A DNA stretch of 64,000 bases, taken from positions 62,001 through 126,000 of the forward strand of contig NZ_JQBW01000005.1 in assembly GCF_001437055.1 (NCBI RefSeq), written 5' to 3'. This DNA comes from Limosilactobacillus secaliphilus (GTDB lineage Bacteria > Bacillota > Bacilli > Lactobacillales > Lactobacillaceae). Within the stretch, counting starts at the first letter, position 1. Every line of letters begins with the position of its first letter. The notes beneath the pieces were generated by a model that made no database searches, was not told where the DNA came from, and worked only from the letters and a program-made list of their open reading frames with translations. This document shows positions 25,993-33,800 of the stretch, in pieces. The position numbers and the translations under genes were made by a program.

Positions 25993-26053
25993 TTGCATTC
26001 TTCGATAAAGCAACTATACTAGCCTTAAATAAAAGTCAAAGATACTTTTATTT
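25993..26053 (+). promoter_or_regulatory. pncB promoter with NrtR operator
   Basis: TTGCAT (25993-25998), 16 bases, TATACT (26015-26020). A perfect ten-base inverted repeat, AAATAAAAGT (26027-26036) and ACTTTTATTT (26044-26053) with a seven-base spacer, covers the predicted transcription start. Its placement and the adjacent nrtR gene support NrtR binding. Confidence 0.75.
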
Positions 26054-26097
26054 TTACCGTGATTAAAGTATTTTTTACTTAAAAAGGAAGCATCGTT

Positions 26098-27540
26098 ATG
26101 GATTTACAAATGCTAACCGATCTTTATGAGTTTTCCATGGCTAACGGCTACTTTGCCACCCTCCCTCACGAACGGCAGGCCCGCTTCGACGTCTTTTACC
26201 GGCGCGTACCCGATAATGGCAGCTTTGTCGTTGCGGCCGGTCTCCAGCAAGTAGTTGAACAGGTCAACAACTGGCACTTCAGCCCCGAAAATATTGAATA
26301 TTTGAAATCGTTGAAGCAATTCAGCCCTGAATTTTTGGACTATCTTAGTCAGGCTAAGAACCGCTGCTTCATTAAGGCATTGCCGGAAGGAACACCAGTA
26401 TTCCCGCGTGAACCCATCCTGTCAATCTGTGGTCCGCTGATCGAAGCCCAGTTGCTTGAAACCTTCGTCTTGAACATCGTTAATCACCAGTCCCTGATTG
26501 CGACCAAGTCTTGGCAGATCAACCATGCCGCTCAGGGTCGGCCGATCATGGAGTTCGGTGCCCGGCGTGCGCAAGGACCGGATGCTGCTACGTTTGGTGC
26601 CCGGGCCGCAATCATTGGCGGCTGCACCAGCACTTCAAACCTGCAGGCGGCCAGTCGCTTCAACATTCCCGCAGCTGGGACGATGGCTCATGCCTGGGTC
26701 GAAAGTTTTCCTGATGAACTGAGTGCCTTCCAAGCCTGGGCAAAGGTCTATCCCGACAAGGTTTCCCTCCTGGTTGATACCTACGACGTTTTGAAATCCG
26801 GGGTACCAAATGCCATCCGCGTCTTCAAACAGGTCCGGGCTCAAGGCCATGAACCAGTCGGCATCCGTATCGACTCCGGTGACATTTCGCAACTGGCCAT
26901 CGCCGCCCGCAAGATGCTGGACGATGCCGGCTTTAAAGACGCCAAGATCACTGCTTCCAACGCCTTAGATGCCCACGTCGTTAAGTCACTGCTGGATGAA
27001 GGTGCGCCGATCGATAACTTCGGCATTGGTGAACGGCTAATCACCAGTTCCTCCAGCCCGGTGCTCAGCGGTGTCTACAAGCTGGCCGAAGAGAAGGTCA
27101 ACAATCAATGGGTTCCAACCATCAAGGTCAGCGACAGTCGTGAAAAGATCACCATCCCTGGCAACAAGCAGGTTTACCGGATCTATGACAATGATCACCC
27201 AGAACAAGCCGTTGCTGACGTGATCGCATTGACCGACGAAACCCTGCAGGCTCCTCTTAAGGTTGTCAACTCCAATCCACAGGCAACCAATGCCAACAAG
27301 GTGCTGGTCAACTTTACCGCCCAGCCGCTGCTGCAGGATTGCTTGACACCAGAAGGACCGCAAAAGATCGAAAGTGATGTCTTCAAGATTCAACAGCACG
27401 CCAAGGAAGCCATCGGCCAGCTGCCGGAAGCTACCAAGCGCCTGGTTAACCCTGATCGCTACCCAGTTTACCTGACCGCCAAACTGGCCAAGCTCCAAGA
27501 AGAGTTAATCGCACGGGCTGACTTCGCTGCTCAAGATTAA
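26098..27540 (+). CDS. pncB: Nicotinate phosphoribosyltransferase
   Basis: A 480-aa enzyme converting nicotinate and PRPP (with ATP) to nicotinate mononucleotide, the first step of NAD salvage on which most lactobacilli depend. Family elements include the N-terminal LTDLYEFSMANGYF, the substrate-site EFGARRAQGPDAA, and IRIDSGD with the phosphate-binding loop near SNALDA. Length fits the pncB2-like group of Firmicutes. AAGGAAG precedes the ATG at 26098. The promoter carries the NrtR-type operator. No nadE lies behind it in this window. Confidence 0.95.
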   Translation: MDLQMLTDLYEFSMANGYFATLPHERQARFDVFYRRVPDNGSFVVAAGLQQVVEQVNNWHFSPENIEYLKSLKQFSPEFLDYLSQAKNRCFIKALPEGTPVFPREPILSICGPLIEAQLLETFVLNIVNHQSLIATKSWQINHAAQGRPIMEFGARRAQGPDAATFGARAAIIGGCTSTSNLQAASRFNIPAAGTMAHAWVESFPDELSAFQAWAKVYPDKVSLLVDTYDVLKSGVPNAIRVFKQVRAQGHEPVGIRIDSGDISQLAIAARKMLDDAGFKDAKITASNALDAHVVKSLLDEGAPIDNFGIGERLITSSSSPVLSGVYKLAEEKVNNQWVPTIKVSDSREKITIPGNKQVYRIYDNDHPEQAVADVIALTDETLQAPLKVVNSNPQATNANKVLVNFTAQPLLQDCLTPEGPQKIESDVFKIQQHAKEAIGQLPEATKRLVNPDRYPVYLTAKLAKLQEELIARADFAAQD

Positions 27541-27558
27541 ACAGTTCACACACCAAAT

Positions 27559-27600
27559 AAGTCCTAACCTCCGTCATAACGGGGATTAGGGCTTTTATTT
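27559..27600 (+). terminator. pncB terminator
   Basis: AAGTCCTAACC (from 27559) pairs with GGATTAGGGCTT (to about 27594), followed by TTATTT. Confidence 0.75.
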
Positions 27601-27663
27601 GTGGACTTTTTAATGGATATTGCCTAAAAAGCAAAAAACGTCATTATTGTTGATCAAGTTGAC

Positions 27664-27804
27664 GACTAAAACCCTTGAAAATCGTTTTTCGGGTATTATT
27701 ATCTCTAAAATTGCTGACTAAAACCCTTAAAAATCCATTTTCGAGGGTTATTGTCTATAAAATTCCCGACTAAAACCCTTAAAAATCCATTTTCGAGGGT
27801 TATG
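27664..27804 (+). repeat. Three tandem 52-bp repeats, each a hairpin
   Basis: Copies start at 27664, 27716 and 27768, a constant period of 52. The conserved part is about 36 bases (GACTAAAACCCTT... ending GGGTTAT); the third copy stops after it. Each copy folds into AACCCT...AGGGTT with an inner AAAA/TTTT stem. Copy 1 has diverged but keeps pairing (GAAAA with TTTTC, ACCC with GGGT). The array ends 85 bases before the FRG-domain gene. Confidence 0.85.
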
Positions 27805-27818
27805 CTTATATGAAAAAC

Positions 27819-27859
27819 TAGTATTCTAAGCGGGCCTAAGCTAAAATCTGCTTAGATAG
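27819..27859 (+). promoter_or_regulatory. Inverted repeat between the hairpin array and the FRG gene
   Basis: CTAAGC occurs at about 27826 and 27837, and its complement GCTTAG at about 27850. It could be an operator or a small hairpin. Function is not known. Confidence 0.35.
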
Positions 27860-27888
27860 CTATTGGTGTTCAAAGGCAGGCGATTAAA

Positions 27889-28980
27889 GTGATTCATACT
27901 ATTCAGACCGTTTCCAACTATATTGAAGAGATCGAACAGTTAATTAACAATAAGCAACATAATTACTATTTCCGTGGGCAGGATGATGCGTTTTCCAATA
28001 CCCTTCCCGCCGTCTTCCGCAGTCGGAAATTGCTGGACAACGAAGACAACCTCTTCAATGACTTCCTGATGGCCGACCCGCTCTTGTTTGACAAATGCCG
28101 AACCAACTTTGAGCGGATGGCGCTGATGGAACACTATCACTTACCGACCCGTCTGCTGGATGTCAGCACCAACCCCTTGATTGCTCTCTTCTTTGCCGTC
28201 AAAGGTGGGCAAGGCAACGGTGAGGTCTACGTTTACAAGGACCAGCCGAATCCGGACAAGTTGGCGCAAATGCTGGATCAACGCGGCTGGCACAATCTGG
28301 CCGCCGAATACAAGTACAAGATTGGTCAGACCAACCACAACTATTTCAAAAAGAACGCCTTCAGCAACGAGATGGAGCTGGAATCGTCACTGGCCCGGCA
28401 ATCAATGGCGGACAAGAGTGCCTTCTTCCAGTCAATCAAAAACTTCTACCAATTAGATAACGACTACATTGCCGCGCACGGTCGTCTGTGGAGCGATGCA
28501 TACTTCAGTTACTTCGACAACCAAGACGACGAATATTTTGCGGAATTCAAGCACGACCTGCAAACGGCACCCTTCCTCCGCCTCTTTGAAGAAGCCAAAC
28601 GAGACATTCCAAGTTTTGCCAACAAGCTGAACCCGTTGGAGTTGATTGTGCCAAAGATCGTCACTATCAAGAAGATGAGCCGACGCATCGAAAACCAGCA
28701 GGGACTGTTCCTCTTTGTGCCGTTCATCAGCGACGAATACGACCAGTCCGTCGACATTGACTATGCTGAGGTCGAGCGCCGGGCCCAGTCAGCCATCGAT
28801 ATTCTCAGCTTGTATAATCCGGACAATCCTGATGAGAAGGAAAAGTACATTATTCCGGCCAAGTACAAGCGGCCCATCCTGGATGAACTGGCTAAGCTGG
28901 GCATTGACTACAGCTTTATCTACCCTGAAGACCATGCCAAGAAAGCTGAAATGATTAAGGAAAAGTATTTAGGCCTATAA
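27889..28980 (+). CDS. FRG domain-containing protein
   Basis: A 363-aa soluble protein with an N-terminal FRG domain (residues of about 25-125). The name-giving FRGQ is at 28-31, and the second conserved block reads EHYHLPTRLLDVSTNPLIALFFA. The remaining 230 residues are unassigned. FRG domains recur in prophage and defence islands and are suspected to be effector domains; the biochemical activity is not established. The GTG start at 27889 has only a weak upstream AAAGG. The gene is preceded by the 52-bp hairpin array and followed by a strong terminator. Confidence 0.8.
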   Translation: MIHTIQTVSNYIEEIEQLINNKQHNYYFRGQDDAFSNTLPAVFRSRKLLDNEDNLFNDFLMADPLLFDKCRTNFERMALMEHYHLPTRLLDVSTNPLIALFFAVKGGQGNGEVYVYKDQPNPDKLAQMLDQRGWHNLAAEYKYKIGQTNHNYFKKNAFSNEMELESSLARQSMADKSAFFQSIKNFYQLDNDYIAAHGRLWSDAYFSYFDNQDDEYFAEFKHDLQTAPFLRLFEEAKRDIPSFANKLNPLELIVPKIVTIKKMSRRIENQQGLFLFVPFISDEYDQSVDIDYAEVERRAQSAIDILSLYNPDNPDEKEKYIIPAKYKRPILDELAKLGIDYSFIYPEDHAKKAEMIKEKYLGL

Positions 28981-28990
28981 ACCGAACAAT

Positions 28991-29053
28991 AAAAAAGCTA
29001 CTGACGCATTGGTGACCATCTCGATCACCTCGACTTGCGCTAGTAGCTTTTTT
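28991..29053. terminator. Bidirectional terminator between the FRG gene and proA
   Basis: AAAAAAGCTACT (from 28991) pairs with AGTAGCTTTTTT (to 29053), with further inner pairing GACGCA/TGCGC. Confidence 0.85.
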
Positions 29054-29075
29054 GATTGGGAAAACGGCGTGCCGC

Positions 29076-30320
29076 TTATTTACGGACCTGGCCGTTCCCC
29101 GTTACTTCGTATTTAATTGTGGTTAACTGGTCTAATCCCATTGGGCCACGGGCATGTAACTTCTGCGTGCTGATACCAATTTCAGCGCCAAAACCAAATT
29201 CACCACCATCGGTAAAGCGGGTTGACGCATTCACGTAGACCACCGCGGAGTTGATCCGCTGCTGGAATTCCCGTCCCCGGGCACCATTTTCGGTAATGAT
29301 GGATTCAGAGTGGTGGGTCCCGTGCAGGTTGATGTGCTTGATGGCTTCATCCATTGAATCAACCACCTTGACCGCCATAATCAGGTCGTTGTATTCGGTA
29401 TCCCAATCTACTGCGCTTGCTGGTTTCACGTCACTCACATTTTTCCGTACCCGTTCATCACCACGCACCTCAACGCCATGTGAACGTAAGGCGGCAATGA
29501 TTACAGGCAGGTAATCAGCCGCAACGTCCTTGTGAACCAAGAGTTTCTCGGCCGCGTTGCAGACAGATGGCCGCTGGACCTTTGCATTAATGATGATCGG
29601 TGTGGCTTTCTGCAGGTCAGCATCCTTATCAACGTAGAGGTGGCAGTTACCGGCCCCGGTCTCAATCACCGGAACGGTCGCATGCTTGACGACGGCCTGG
29701 ATCAGGCGCTGACTGCCCCGCGGGATGATCACGTCAATGTAGCGGTTCAGTTCCATCAATTCTTGGGCAACTTCGTGACTAGTGTCTTTCACCAGTTGAA
29801 TTGCATCCACCGGCATTCCGGCAGCTGCCAGTGATTGACGTAGCACCTTCACAACGGCTTCGTTGGTCCGCAAAGATTCCTTGCCACCCCGCAGGATCAC
29901 GGCGTTCCCACTCTTGAAGGTCAAAGCGCTGGCGCCAGAAGTTACATTCGGCCGGGCTTCGTAAATGATCCCGATTACTCCTAACGGTACCCGCTGCTGA
30001 ATGATCTGCAAACCGTCCTTGTTGATCCAGCCGCGGTCAATCTTGGTGGTCGGATCTTGTAACATGGCTACATGCCGCAATTCATCCGCCATCTGCTGGA
30101 TCCGTTCCTTGGTCAACAACAGGCGATCGCGGAATTTGTCAGGCATTTCTGTGGCCGTGTCCATGTCCTCTTGGTTGGCCGCCAGAATCTGGTCGGAAGC
30201 CTTGAGCAAAGCATCCGCCATCTGATTTAAGGCATTGTTTTTCTGCTCAGTTGATACAATTGCCAACTCGTTGGCTGCTTCTTGAGCTCGTTGGCCCATT
30301 TCAATAAGTTGTTGGTTCAT
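29076..30320 (-). CDS. proA: Glutamate-5-semialdehyde (gamma-glutamyl phosphate) reductase
   Basis: A 414-aa NADPH-dependent reductase for the second step of proline synthesis, converting gamma-glutamyl phosphate to glutamate semialdehyde. The catalytic Cys lies in QRPSVCNAAEKLL. The N-terminal EARPNVTSGASALTFKSGNAVILRGG region belongs to the aldehyde-dehydrogenase-like nucleotide site. AGGAGG precedes ATG 30320. The gap to proB is two bases, so the pair is one operon under the T-box at 31.15-31.37 kb. Confidence 0.96.
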   Translation of the reverse strand: MNQQLIEMGQRAQEAANELAIVSTEQKNNALNQMADALLKASDQILAANQEDMDTATEMPDKFRDRLLLTKERIQQMADELRHVAMLQDPTTKIDRGWINKDGLQIIQQRVPLGVIGIIYEARPNVTSGASALTFKSGNAVILRGGKESLRTNEAVVKVLRQSLAAAGMPVDAIQLVKDTSHEVAQELMELNRYIDVIIPRGSQRLIQAVVKHATVPVIETGAGNCHLYVDKDADLQKATPIIINAKVQRPSVCNAAEKLLVHKDVAADYLPVIIAALRSHGVEVRGDERVRKNVSDVKPASAVDWDTEYNDLIMAVKVVDSMDEAIKHINLHGTHHSESIITENGARGREFQQRINSAVVYVNASTRFTDGGEFGFGAEIGISTQKLHARGPMGLDQLTTIKYEVTGNGQVRK

Positions 30321-30322
30321 AG

Positions 30323-31144
30323 CTATTCCTCCTTCAAACTGTTGGCAATGCCTTCTGCACCAAAGTGAGTGCCGACCTGCTTGCCTTTCAAGACATCCAT
30401 AATGATTCGTGGATCACGCCCGTTGCACAAAACCATCTGCCGGTCCGCTTCCATCATGGTCTTGGCGGCACGCAGCTTCGTAATCATACCGCCAGTACCG
30501 AAGCGGGTGCTGGTTCCAGCGGCTCCTGCTTCAATCGTGCTGGTGACGTGGTCCAGGTTGTGGATTGGTTTAGCGTTCGGGTCACGGTGTGGATCGGCCG
30601 TGTACAGGGCGTCCACGTCAGACAAAATGATCAGCAGGTCCGCGTCGATCTTGGTGGCAACCAGCGCTGACAGTTCGTCGTTGTCACTAAACGTGGTGTG
30701 ATGGTCCAGTTCATCAACCGAGACAGTGTCGTTTTCGTTGATGATTGGAATGATCCGTTTCTTCATCAAGACTTCAATTGTGTTAAGGACATGCTGTCGA
30801 CTGACCGGGTAGTGAAGCACATCCCGGGTGAGCAGGACTTGCGAAATCATGGTCTGGTAATTCATGAAGCGTTGCGAGTAGATTCGCATCAACTCCAGCT
30901 GGCCAACTGATGACAGGGCCTGCTGTTCCTCAATGGCAGCGGGCCGTTGCTTCAATCCTAGGCTTTCCAGACCAACGCCCATGGCCCCGGATGACACGAG
31001 GATGACTTCCAGACCAAGGTTATTAATAGCCGAAAGAGTAAAGGCTAAATTATCAATGACTGGCAGGTTAACTTGCCCATTCTTCTGTACCAAAGTACTC
31101 GTACCAACTTTGACAACAACGCGTTTGATCTTTTTCTTCCCCAT
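30323..31144 (-). CDS. proB: Glutamate 5-kinase
   Basis: A 273-aa amino-acid kinase that phosphorylates glutamate for proline synthesis. Family elements: KVGTSTLV near the N-terminus, SSGAMGVGLESLG, and INENDTVSVDEL with FSDNDELSALVA for substrate and Mg binding. The C-terminal PUA domain found in E. coli ProB is absent, as in many Firmicutes. ATG 31144 has AGGAG about seven bases upstream; the in-frame extension to 31174 would run through the leader terminator and is not supported. Confidence 0.95.
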   Translation of the reverse strand: MGKKKIKRVVVKVGTSTLVQKNGQVNLPVIDNLAFTLSAINNLGLEVILVSSGAMGVGLESLGLKQRPAAIEEQQALSSVGQLELMRIYSQRFMNYQTMISQVLLTRDVLHYPVSRQHVLNTIEVLMKKRIIPIINENDTVSVDELDHHTTFSDNDELSALVATKIDADLLIILSDVDALYTADPHRDPNAKPIHNLDHVTSTIEAGAAGTSTRFGTGGMITKLRAAKTMMEADRQMVLCNGRDPRIIMDVLKGKQVGTHFGAEGIANSLKEE

Positions 31145-31159
31145 GTCTATCACTCCTAT

Positions 31160-31342
31160 CAAAACAAAAAGCACGCCTTATGAGGACACCAGTTACGGCG
31201 GTACCATTCCTCTTTAAAGACGTGCTTTACTCTTTTTAGTTATATTAAATTATCGGTTTTAAAACGTAGTCCGGCTTCGACACTTTGTCATCTTCGCAAT
31301 TACCGATGGCTCCCTGAAAGGTCTTAATTCAACTACATTGTC
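31160..31342 (-). ncRNA. T-box riboswitch of proBA (tRNA-Pro type)
   Basis: On the minus strand the leader contains the T-box core AATGGTACCGCC (about 31197-31208) within an antiterminator framed by GAGGA/TCCTC. It lies inside a terminator whose arms are AAAGCACG and CGTGCTTT followed by TTTTTG (about 31166-31228). T-box leaders read uncharged tRNA. The T-box UGGU calls for an A discriminator, as in tRNA-Pro. Upstream, ATCGGT/ACCGAT encloses GAAGCCGGAC, with CCG as one possible specifier; this stem I is short and the specifier is not settled. Confidence 0.85.
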
Positions 31343-31371
31343 AGTTTATTGGATTCCTTTTTTGATGTCAA
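31343..31371 (-). promoter_or_regulatory. proBA promoter
   Basis: On the minus strand TTGACA (31366-31371), 17 bases, TAAACT (31343-31348), just before the T-box leader. Confidence 0.75.
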
Positions 31372-31442
31372 GCAACAACTACCCATCCAACTTAACTTCC
31401 TAAACGCCCATCAAATGAGCTGAAAAAATACTGGCTAAGGCC

Positions 31443-31473
31443 TTGACTGTAACGTTACGTACTAGCTTAACCT
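31443..31473 (+). promoter_or_regulatory. MerR-type promoter (19-bp spacer) of the Spx-like gene
   Basis: TTGACT (31443-31448), 19 bases, TAACCT (31468-31473). The spacer starts GTAACGTTACG. TTGACTGTAACGTTA is identical to the merR promoter on the other strand at 32926-32940. Long spacers are typical of promoters activated by MerR regulators. The -10 is poor. Confidence 0.55.
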
Positions 31474-31540
31474 GGTAATTATTAACAAAGACGCCCGACC
31501 TATATTGACCGGGATATTTACGGAAGGAGGATCAATTTTT

Positions 31541-31945
31541 ATGATCACCATTTTTATGACCGCCCGTAGCAGTTCGTCACGCAAGGCAAAAGCGTGGCTG
31601 AAGGAGCAAAACTTGTCATTTGTGGAGCGGGATCTCTATGCCGAACCCTTGACCTATCAAGAATTCAAGCAAATCCTCCGCTTAACAGAACATGGCACGG
31701 CTGACATCATTGCCACCCGCTCTTGTGCTTTTAAAAAATTCAAAAGTCGCCTAAACGGCAATCTCTCACTGCGAGAATTGTTTGAGCTGGTTAACCATGA
31801 TCCCAGCCTCCTGCGGCAACCGTTAATTACCGACGGCCGCCTTTTGCAAATCGGTTTTAACGACGTCGATATCCGCCAATTCATCCCCCGCAAAGTTCGG
31901 CGCCTTGAACTGTCGCGTGCTCAATTGGGATTGAGAATTGCCTAA
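31541..31945 (+). CDS. Spx/ArsC-family protein without the redox CXXC
   Basis: A 134-aa thioredoxin-fold protein of the Spx group, which binds the RNA polymerase alpha subunit and redirects transcription under stress. ATG 31541 follows AAGGAGG by ten bases; the longer frame from 31505 begins before the ribosome-binding site. The N-terminus aligns with Spx, but the switch cysteines at 10 and 13 are both serine (TARSSSSRKAKAWL). If it binds RNA polymerase it would not be switched by disulfide formation. Its promoter shares 15 bases with that of the neighbouring merR gene. It is clearly a paralogue, not the main Spx. Confidence 0.85.
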   Translation: MITIFMTARSSSSRKAKAWLKEQNLSFVERDLYAEPLTYQEFKQILRLTEHGTADIIATRSCAFKKFKSRLNGNLSLRELFELVNHDPSLLRQPLITDGRLLQIGFNDVDIRQFIPRKVRRLELSRAQLGLRIA

Positions 31946-31956
31946 AATTAAAATGA

Positions 31957-31994
31957 AAAATCCGCCAGCAAAATTTCATGCTAGCGGATTTTCT
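31957..31994. terminator. Bidirectional terminator between the Spx-like and merR genes
   Basis: AAAATCCGC-CAGCA (31957-31970) against TGCT-AGCGGATTTT (31979-31992). Confidence 0.85.
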
Positions 31995-31999
31995 TATTA

Positions 32000-32842
32000 T
32001 TAATTGATGCGATAAGCCAAAATACTGTTTTTAGTGAGCCCCAGTCGTGTAATATCAACCCCGGTATTAAACTGCCAGAGGTCGTCACCAATCTGCAGGT
32101 TGTTTGTTTGAGCAAATTGACGAATCTTGGCCAACCCCTTTTCGATCCCTTCACCAGTGTTTTGCACCTTGGTAATCAAGAAGTCGCCATCTGCTTGCGT
32201 CATTACTGGCAACTTGACCTGAGCCAGTTGACTCTTTTCCTTGATGATTCGAAAACCGGCATCCGCATACTTATTTGGCTGCGCCTGTGGCAAGTCGGTT
32301 AAGAAGCCGGACAAGCGGTTGGTGACCATCGTGCCCGCTCCCAAACGTTGATAAAAATCACTATATGCCTGAGCGATCTCCTTTTCGGAACAATTAACCT
32401 TAAAGTCCGAAACCCAGAAATCACGCGGCGGCAGGTAGCAACGTTTGACGGTGTAAAAATCAACATCAGTCAATTGAATGTTGTTGGCTTCCTTTTGATC
32501 CAACACTTCCAAAACCTGCCGTAATTTAGCGATTTGGTCTTCCACGCGCTGCTTCAGCTTTCCCAATTCCTTGTTTAAGGTTTGTGAATTGTTATCGGCC
32601 AGGTAGCTTTTGATTTCATCCACCGATAGGCCCAGGCTGCGCAGCCCCAAGATGAAGTTGATTCTATAAATCTGCCCATAGCTGTAGTAGCGGTAACCGT
32701 TGGCCGTCGTTTTGGCTGGCTTGAACACACCTTTTTCGTCGTAAAACAACAGGGTCCGGCGGGTGGTCCCCACTGCTTGCGCAAACTTAGAAATCGTTAG
32801 GAACCGTTCATCCAGTTCGTTAGTTTTCACATCAATTGTCAT
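32000..32842 (-). CDS. MerR family transcriptional regulator
   Basis: A 280-aa regulator. The start at 32842 is chosen since AGGTGG lies seven bases upstream. The MerR helix-turn-helix and wing are clear: LTISKFAQAVGTTRRTLLFYDEKGVFKP then NGYRYYSYGQIY. A helical linker (about residues 75-125) leads into a C-terminal ligand-binding domain of about 150 residues of the GyrI-like/BmrR kind, so a small-molecule effector is likely. Its own promoter has the 19-bp spacer and a near-perfect palindrome, and two neighbouring genes carry promoters of the same geometry. The effector is unknown. Confidence 0.88.
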   Translation of the reverse strand: MTIDVKTNELDERFLTISKFAQAVGTTRRTLLFYDEKGVFKPAKTTANGYRYYSYGQIYRINFILGLRSLGLSVDEIKSYLADNNSQTLNKELGKLKQRVEDQIAKLRQVLEVLDQKEANNIQLTDVDFYTVKRCYLPPRDFWVSDFKVNCSEKEIAQAYSDFYQRLGAGTMVTNRLSGFLTDLPQAQPNKYADAGFRIIKEKSQLAQVKLPVMTQADGDFLITKVQNTGEGIEKGLAKIRQFAQTNNLQIGDDLWQFNTGVDITRLGLTKNSILAYRIN

Positions 32843-32909
32843 TGTTTTACCACCTATCGTTTCAACTGCCATGCGGAAGGCTTTGACTACTCATTAAAAT
32901 AACAATTTC

Positions 32910-32940
32910 ATTATCCACTATGACCTAACGTTACAGTCAA
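32910..32940 (-). promoter_or_regulatory. merR promoter with palindromic operator (19-bp spacer)
   Basis: On the minus strand TTGACT (32935-32940), 19 bases, GATAAT (32910-32915). The spacer holds the near-palindrome TGACCTAACGTTACAGTCA (32921-32939), the classic place for a MerR-family dimer. Confidence 0.75.
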
Positions 32941-32962
32941 CCCAGTTTCACAATTTTAATGC

Positions 32963-32993
32963 TTGACTTTAACACACCACGATCGTTTACACT
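32963..32993 (+). promoter_or_regulatory. Promoter of the YczE-like gene (19-bp spacer)
   Basis: TTGACT (32963-32968), 19 bases, TACACT (32988-32993). The spacer length matches the merR promoter, though the palindrome core is not conserved here. Confidence 0.55.
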
Positions 32994-33071
32994 GAAAGCA
33001 TTAACATTTCAGACTTAGGTAGTTTTAGAAAATCTGTCCATAAAGTAATTGTCAAAGAAGGACCACTATTT

Positions 33072-33740
33072 ATGAATGCAAATAATTCAATGCCCACCCG
33101 TATATTTGCCTTGGTTTTGGGACTGGTGATCAACGCCTTTGGAAACGGCTTAACCATCGCAACCAATATGGGATCGGCACCCGTCACCGCATCCGCCGTT
33201 AACTTGGCACACTTTTTACACCTATCTGTCGGCCTCATGATCTTTGCGATCGGTGCCATTACGGCTGTGATCAACCAACTCTTAATTCGTCAGTGGGATG
33301 GCTGGCGCTTCTTCGGTGAACTGGTATTTGTCAGCAGTTTTGGCTATTTTGTTAACTTCTCAGCTTCACTCTTTAGCCGTCTGGGCATTCCTAAGCTGCC
33401 AATTATTGTCCGCATTTTCCTGTGCCTGTTAGGGATCGTGATCTTCTGTACCGCGATTTCCTTCTATCAACGCGCCAACTTGGTCATGCACCCCAATGAT
33501 GACACGACAAACATCTTGCGTTTCCTTTACTTTAAAGGTCACGTTGAGATCGCACAATTAGCAAGTTTTGTTGTGCCCATTCTGATCATCATCACGACAG
33601 CCATTCTGACCCACCACATCTACGCATTTAACATTGGCACACTCTTCTGTATCCTCTTCAACGGTGCGATCATTGGTTGGGCGGATCGACATGTCTGGCA
33701 CGGATTGTCACATAATTTCCGGGTAAAGAAAACTGCATAA
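33072..33740 (+). CDS. YczE/YitT-like integral membrane protein
   Basis: A 222-aa protein with five to six membrane helices, of the YczE/YyaS family. Conserved features are LGLVINAFGNGLTIATNMGSAP near the N-terminus and NFSASLF in the middle. The family has no defined transport substrate. GAAGGA precedes ATG 33072. It is divergent from merR with a 230-base region holding both promoters, and appears to belong to the same small regulon. Confidence 0.8.
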   Translation: MNANNSMPTRIFALVLGLVINAFGNGLTIATNMGSAPVTASAVNLAHFLHLSVGLMIFAIGAITAVINQLLIRQWDGWRFFGELVFVSSFGYFVNFSASLFSRLGIPKLPIIVRIFLCLLGIVIFCTAISFYQRANLVMHPNDDTTNILRFLYFKGHVEIAQLASFVVPILIIITTAILTHHIYAFNIGTLFCILFNGAIIGWADRHVWHGLSHNFRVKKTA

Positions 33741-33746
33741 GAATAA

Positions 33747-33779
33747 GGCCGCGATCATGCTTTGATCACGGTCTTTTTT
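33747..33779 (+). terminator. Terminator of the YczE-like gene
   Basis: GGCCGCGATCA (33747-33757) and TGATCACGGTC (33763-33773), then six T. Confidence 0.85.
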
Positions 33780-33800
33780 CAATCTGCTTGTTAATGTTGA

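Noticed and set aside
27664-27804. Tandem 36-base units that look like a CRISPR array
   Set aside because: The intervening segments are only 16 bases, similar to each other, and no cas genes are nearby. The unit is better described as a 52-bp tandem repeat.
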